Shown in pieces: positions 40,891 to 44,162 of a DNA stretch of 44,162 nucleotides. The notes below the pieces were generated by a model. The model ran no database searches, was not told the DNA's origin, and saw only the letters and a program-made list of their open reading frames with translations. A program made the position numbers and the translations under genes. Within the stretch, counting starts at the first letter, position 1. Every line of letters starts with the position of its first letter. This DNA is from an uncultured Eubacteriales bacterium (lineage in GTDB: Bacteria; Bacillota; Clostridia; Christensenellales; Aristaeellaceae): positions 1 to 44,162 of the forward strand of contig CADASI010000038.1 of assembly GCA_902790525.1 (NCBI GenBank), in the 5' to 3' direction.

Positions 40891-41265
40891 CTATGCGCGC
40901 TCATACCACGCCTTGACGCGATCGTAGGTCTCGGCGCTGATGTCGTGCTCGATGCGGCAGGCGTCCTCCTCGGCGATCTCCCGGGGCACGCCCAGGCGCA
41001 CGAGCACGTCGGTGAGCAGCCGGTGCCGCCCGAGCACCGACGCGGCGTAGTCCATGCCCTTCTCGGTGAGCACCAGGTTGCCGTCGGCCAGCTTGCGGGC
41101 GTAGCCCAGCCGGGACAGGTTGGACACCGCCACGGACACGCTGGCCTTCGTGAAGCCCAGGTGGTTGGCGACGTCCACGGACCGGCAGTGTCCGTTGCGC
41201 TGCTGGATGACCAGTATGGCCTCCAGGTAGTCCTCGATGGATTGATTGGTGGTAGGTCTTGCCAT
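40891..41265 (-). CDS. DtxR/MntR-family metal-dependent regulator
   Basis: A 124-residue protein: an N-terminal winged helix (SIEDYLEAILVIQQ ... VANHLGFTKASVSVAVSNLS) and the metal-binding dimerisation domain (GRHRLLTDVLVRLGV ... DACRIEHDIS), as in MntR/DtxR/IdeR. These repress iron or manganese uptake genes when metal is bound. It lacks the SH3-like third domain, as in MntR. GGAGG lies 7 bases before the ATG at 41265. It is 94 bp downstream of the feo genes on the same strand, so it likely regulates them. Confidence 0.88.
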   Translation of the reverse strand: MARPTTNQSIEDYLEAILVIQQRNGHCRSVDVANHLGFTKASVSVAVSNLSRLGYARKLADGNLVLTEKGMDYAASVLGRHRLLTDVLVRLGVPREIAEEDACRIEHDISAETYDRVKAWYERA

Positions 41266-41359
41266 GGTCAACCTCCTACTGTTTCTTGTCGATGACGGCG
41301 AGGGGCAAGTCGGGAAAGCCAGACGGGCAGTAAGCAGGGGAGGTTGATCGGGTCAGGGG

Positions 41360-41527
41360 TCATCGCTCGGGGGGTCGGGCGCCGGCGTCCCGGCGCGCGC
41401 AGGCTCTGTCGCACCCGGCGCAGCCGCATCCGCAGCCGCCGGAGCGCCGGGTCCTCACGGCATGGCGCACGGCGAAGAACACCGCCGCGGCGATGGCCAG
41501 CATCAGCAGGATGTCGATGAAGTTCAC
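41360..41527 (-). CDS. FeoB-associated Cys-rich membrane protein
   Basis: A 55-residue protein starting with GTG at 41527 after AAGGAGG. One transmembrane helix (IDILLMLAIAAAVFFAV) is followed by a Cys cluster (GGCGCGCAGCDRAC) and a short polar tail. This is the usual form of the small Cys-rich protein found next to feoB, thought to assist ferrous iron transport or delivery. It starts 12 bp after feoB. Confidence 0.85.
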   Translation of the reverse strand: MNFIDILLMLAIAAAVFFAVRHAVRTRRSGGCGCGCAGCDRACARRDAGARPPER

Positions 41528-41539
41528 GGGCACACCTCC

Positions 41540-43246
41540 TTATCCCAGTCCCAGCGCCAGGCCGATCACGCGCACGCACAGCGCCACGAACCAGGCGATG
41601 CCGCACTGCCAGAGCACCACGCCCACGGCCCAGCGGCGGCCCAGCTCGCGCCGTATGGCGGCCACGGCGGCCACGCAGGGGGTGTAGAGCAGGCTGAACG
41701 CCAGCATGCTGGCCGCGGACAGCGTGCTCATGGCGGCCACCACGCCGGTTTCCCCGCGGTAGAGCATCTGCATCACGGTCACCACGCTCTCCTTGGCCAT
41801 GAAGCCGGTGATCAGCGACGTGGCCACGCGCCAGTCGCCCAGGCCCAGGGGCCTGAGGATCGGGGCCAGCCAGCCGGAGAGCAGCGCGAGTATGCTCTCG
41901 CGCATGTCCTCGGTGAGGTTGAAGTGGGTGTCAAAGTGGGACAGGCACCACACCACGATGGTCGCCACGAGGATCACCGAGAAGGCGCGCTGCAAAAAGT
42001 CCTTGGACTTGTCCCACAGCAGCTGCATGACGCTTCTGGGGCTGGGCAGCCGGTAGTTGGGCAGCTCCAGCACCAGCGGCACGGCCTCGCCCTTGAACAG
42101 CGTGCTCTTGTAGAGCGCCGCCGCGGCGATGCCGGTGAGTATGCCCAGGGCGTACAGCGCCACCATCACCAGCCAGCCGCGCTTCGGGAAGAACGCCGCC
42201 ACGAAGAAGCCGTAGATGGGCAGCTTCGCCGTGCAGGACATGAAGGGCGTGAGCAGTATGGTCATGCGGCGGTCGCGCTCGCTGGGCAGGGTGCGGGTGG
42301 ACATCACCGCGGGCACCGTGCAGCCGAAGCCGATCAGCATGGGCACGATGCTGCGGCCCGAGAGGCCGATCTTGCGCAGCAGCTTGTCCATGAAGAACGC
42401 CACCCGGGCGATGTAGCCGGAGTCCTCCAGCATCGACAGGAAGAAGAACATCACCACGATGATGGGCAAAAAGCTCAGCACGCTGCCCACGCCCTCGAAG
42501 ATGCCGCCGATGATCAGGTTGTGGATCACCGGGTTGACCCCCGCGGCGCTCAGCGCGGCGTCCGCGGCGCCGGTCAGCGCCGAAACCCCCGCGGCCATCA
42601 GGTTCTGAAGCCACGCGCCGACCACGTTGAAGGTCAGGTAGAACACCAGGCCCATGATCAGTATGAACATCGGTATGGCGGTGAAGCGCCCGGTCAGCAG
42701 CCGGTCGATGCGCTCGCTGCGCAGGTGCTCCTTGCTCTCGTGGGGCCGGGTCACGCAGGCGTCGCACACCTTCTCGATGAACGAAAACCGCATGTCCGCC
42801 ATGGCCGCGGCGCGGTCCAGGCCGCGCTCGGACTCCATCTGCTTAACGATGTGGTCCAGCATTTCCAGCTCGTTTTCGTCCAGATTCAGCTTGTCCAGTA
42901 TCAGCCTGTCGCCCTCGACGATCTTGCTGGCCGCGAACCGCAGCGGCAGCCCCGCGCGCTGGGCGTGGTCCTCGATCAGATGGCACACCGCGTGCAGGCA
43001 GCGGTGCACCGCGCCGCCCTGATCGTCCTTGCCGCAGAAGTCCTGGCGAAGCGGCGGCTCCTGATACCGGGCGATGTGCACCGCGTGGTTTTTGAGCTCC
43101 TCCACGCCCTCGTTCTTGGCCGCGGAGATGGGCACCACGGGCACGCCCAGCATGGCCTCCATGCGGTTGATGTCCACCGAGCCGCCGTTGCCGCGCAGCT
43201 CGTCCATCATGTTGAGCGCCACCACCGTGGGGATGCCGGTCTCCAT
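41540..43246 (-). CDS. feoB: Ferrous iron transporter FeoB, C-terminal part (disrupted gene)
   Basis: This 568-residue frame starts in the G-domain (METGIPTVVALNMMDEL, the NxxD-type G4 region) and continues through the helical linker and the membrane domain with two Gate/nucleoside-recognition halves and several helices (FILIMGLVFYLTFN; PIIVVMFFFLSMLED; AFSVILVATIVVWC). It lacks the FeoA, G1, G2 and G3 parts, which lie in another frame upstream. The METGIPT methionine has no ribosome site. About 17 residues (the stretch normally reading like VVDATNIERNLYLTMQL) are missing at the junction, so a deletion of about 50 bp shifted the frame. Confidence 0.85.
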   Translation of the reverse strand: METGIPTVVALNMMDELRGNGGSVDINRMEAMLGVPVVPISAAKNEGVEELKNHAVHIARYQEPPLRQDFCGKDDQGGAVHRCLHAVCHLIEDHAQRAGLPLRFAASKIVEGDRLILDKLNLDENELEMLDHIVKQMESERGLDRAAAMADMRFSFIEKVCDACVTRPHESKEHLRSERIDRLLTGRFTAIPMFILIMGLVFYLTFNVVGAWLQNLMAAGVSALTGAADAALSAAGVNPVIHNLIIGGIFEGVGSVLSFLPIIVVMFFFLSMLEDSGYIARVAFFMDKLLRKIGLSGRSIVPMLIGFGCTVPAVMSTRTLPSERDRRMTILLTPFMSCTAKLPIYGFFVAAFFPKRGWLVMVALYALGILTGIAAAALYKSTLFKGEAVPLVLELPNYRLPSPRSVMQLLWDKSKDFLQRAFSVILVATIVVWCLSHFDTHFNLTEDMRESILALLSGWLAPILRPLGLGDWRVATSLITGFMAKESVVTVMQMLYRGETGVVAAMSTLSAASMLAFSLLYTPCVAAVAAIRRELGRRWAVGVVLWQCGIAWFVALCVRVIGLALGLG

Positions 43247-43862
43247 TGATGATGGCCCGGGGCTTTTCGTTGAGCACGAAGTCGCGGGACACCAGCTCCT
43301 CGCTGGAGTAGGGGGACATGGAGTAGATGCCCGGCAGGTCGGTGATGCGGGTGTTGCGCGCGCCGATGATGGCGCCGTCCTTGCGGTCCACCGTCACGCC
43401 GGGGAAGTTGCCCACGTGCTGGTTCATGCCGGTGAGCTGGTTGAACAGCGTGGTCTTGCCGCAGTTCTGGTTGCCCACCAGCGCGAAGGTCAATATCTCC
43501 GTGTCCGGCAGGGGATGGCCTGTGCCCGGGGGATGGAATATGCCCTCCTCGCCCAGGCCCAGGTGCCGGGACTTCTCCGCGCTCTCCGCGATATCGGGCT
43601 TCTGCGCGCGGCGCGGGATGGGCGTGATCTCGATCTTCTCCGCGTCCGAGAGCCGAAGCGTCAGCTCGTAGCTGTGGATCCTCAGCTCCATCGGGTCGCC
43701 CAGCGGGGCGTATTTCACCAGCGTGACCTCCGCCCCCGGGATCACGCCCATGTCCAGGAAATGCTGCCGCAGCGCGCCGTCGCCGCCCACGGCCTCGATC
43801 CGCGCCGATTTGCCGATCTCAAGCTCCCTTAATGTCGTAGTAATCGCCTCCGGTCCGTCCAA
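42843..43862 (-). CDS. feoB: FeoA-FeoB fusion, N-terminal part (disrupted gene)
   Basis: The first 206 residues are genuine; the rest to 42843 is out-of-frame Arg/Gly-rich sequence. Residues ~10-80 form a FeoA (SH3-like) domain fused to the FeoB G-domain: G1 GNQNCGKT (130-137), G2 NFPGVTV, G3 DLPG (175-178), then SEELVSRDFVLNEKPRAIIN. After N206 (43245) the homology resumes in another frame at METGIPT. The start is a TTG at 43862 with GAAGG upstream. The transporter would not be made intact unless the sequence is in error. Confidence 0.8.
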   Translation of the reverse strand: MDGPEAITTTLRELEIGKSARIEAVGGDGALRQHFLDMGVIPGAEVTLVKYAPLGDPMELRIHSYELTLRLSDAEKIEITPIPRRAQKPDIAESAEKSRHLGLGEEGIFHPPGTGHPLPDTEILTFALVGNQNCGKTTLFNQLTGMNQHVGNFPGVTVDRKDGAIIGARNTRITDLPGIYSMSPYSSEELVSRDFVLNEKPRAIINGDRHPHGGGAQHDGRAARQRRLGGHQPHGGHAGRARGAHLRGQERGRGGAQKPRGAHRPVSGAAASPGLLRQGRSGRRGAPLPARGVPSDRGPRPARGAAAAVRGQQDRRGRQADTGQAESGRKRAGNAGPHR

Positions 43863-43903
43863 TTCGCCTTCCCGATAGGGTCAGGCACCATGCCGATGTC
43901 CTT

Positions 43904-43942
43904 CAATACCTTTAGGATATTCGCGTTTCGACCCGTTGTCAA
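43904..43942 (-). promoter_or_regulatory. feo promoter with possible metal-repressor site
   Basis: Minus-strand TTGACA (43942-43937), a 17-bp spacer and TATCCT (43919-43914). The -10 lies in AATACCTTTAGGATATT (43904-43920), an imperfect dyad containing TTAGGATA, which resembles a DtxR-type half-site. Repression by the nearby regulator is inferred. Confidence 0.55.
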
Positions 43943-44162
43943 GCCCAATTTTGCCCTGAGCGCCCCGGGGTATTGATGCGATCAAAGTTAACATTCAATT
44001 TCAGGTTCGTTTTATGTTTCCCTGATATCATTCGGCCATAATCGAGAGGAGGAACTAGAGTGCGTTTCTAAATGCCGGGAGATGCAGTTTCGAGCGGATT
44101 TGGCTGCATTTCAAGGCGATTTTCCGCAGGCTTAGTGGGGCAATAGCAGTCGCGCCACTGCC
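43943..44162. other. Gene-free right end of the window
   Basis: I see no gene here. A GAGAGGAGG near 44043-44051 is followed by GTGCGTTTCTAA, which stops after three codons. A promoter for a gene to the right cannot be decided from this sequence. Confidence 0.4.

Noticed and set aside
41462-43249. 595-codon His/Gln-rich frame on the plus strand
   Set aside because: Antisense to feoB, without family features.
43943-44162. Start of a gene at the right edge
   Set aside because: The only GTG with a good ribosome site stops after three codons.

Overview
The window looks like a GC-rich chromosome segment of an uncultured Clostridia-type Bacillota. The evidence is strong AGGAGG ribosome sites before nearly every gene, consensus TTGACA/TATAAT promoters, a protein with a Spo0A-type output domain, and clostridial-type kduI/kduD, gap, deoB and feo genes. 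The species cannot be named from the sequence alone.

Layout. (1) 1-2850: a membrane-anchored phosphodiester-glycosidase-type exopolysaccharide protein with a small membrane partner, then about 1.2 kb without genes. That stretch holds imperfect ~215-255 bp repeats carrying TTATCCACA palindromes and short copies resembling a tRNA-Pro anticodon arm, followed by a perfect 44-bp tandem duplication. (2) 2858-29542: a 26.7-kb integrated element bounded by identical 45-bp direct repeats that are 3' fragments of tRNA-Pro(CGG). (3) 29545-44162: ordinary chromosome. It holds a tRNA-Thr fused to the tRNA-Pro fragment, a coiled-coil membrane protein, a Spo0A-like regulator with deoB, gap, remnants of toxin-antitoxin genes, a HEPN-like gene with a secreted partner, kduD-kduI, a secreted metalloprotease with long acidic/proline repeats, and a ferrous iron locus (FeoA-FeoB fusion, small Cys-rich membrane protein, DtxR-family regulator). 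The iron transporter appears disrupted by a ~50-bp deletion.

The integrated element. Its rightward module (20178-27664) has two hypothetical proteins, a RinA/ArpU-like regulator behind a consensus promoter and a terminator-like leader, a P4-type primase-helicase, a P27-type terminase small subunit, an excisionase-like protein and a tyrosine integrase. There is no large terminase, capsid, tail or lysis gene, which fits a phage satellite (PICI-like) rather than a prophage. Its leftward module (18595 down to 5937) is a nearly gap-free eight-gene defence-type operon. In order it encodes an N6-methylase with an N-terminal PD-(D/E)XK nuclease domain, HsdS, a HEPN/Abi_Ymh protein, a DGQHR domain fused to a nucleoside-deoxyribosyltransferase-like domain, a PLD-nuclease/SF2-helicase/DUF3427 protein split by a frameshift, McrB, McrC, and a SprT-like metalloprotease. 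A Cys-rich methyltransferase plus DUF1848 pair sits by the left end, and a Fic protein with a small RelB-like protein by the right end.

The most interesting candidate is this operon: modification-dependent restriction (McrBC), a restriction-modification core with no separate HsdR, and two putative effectors (HEPN RNase, NDT-like enzyme) appear to be co-transcribed on a satellite-like carrier.
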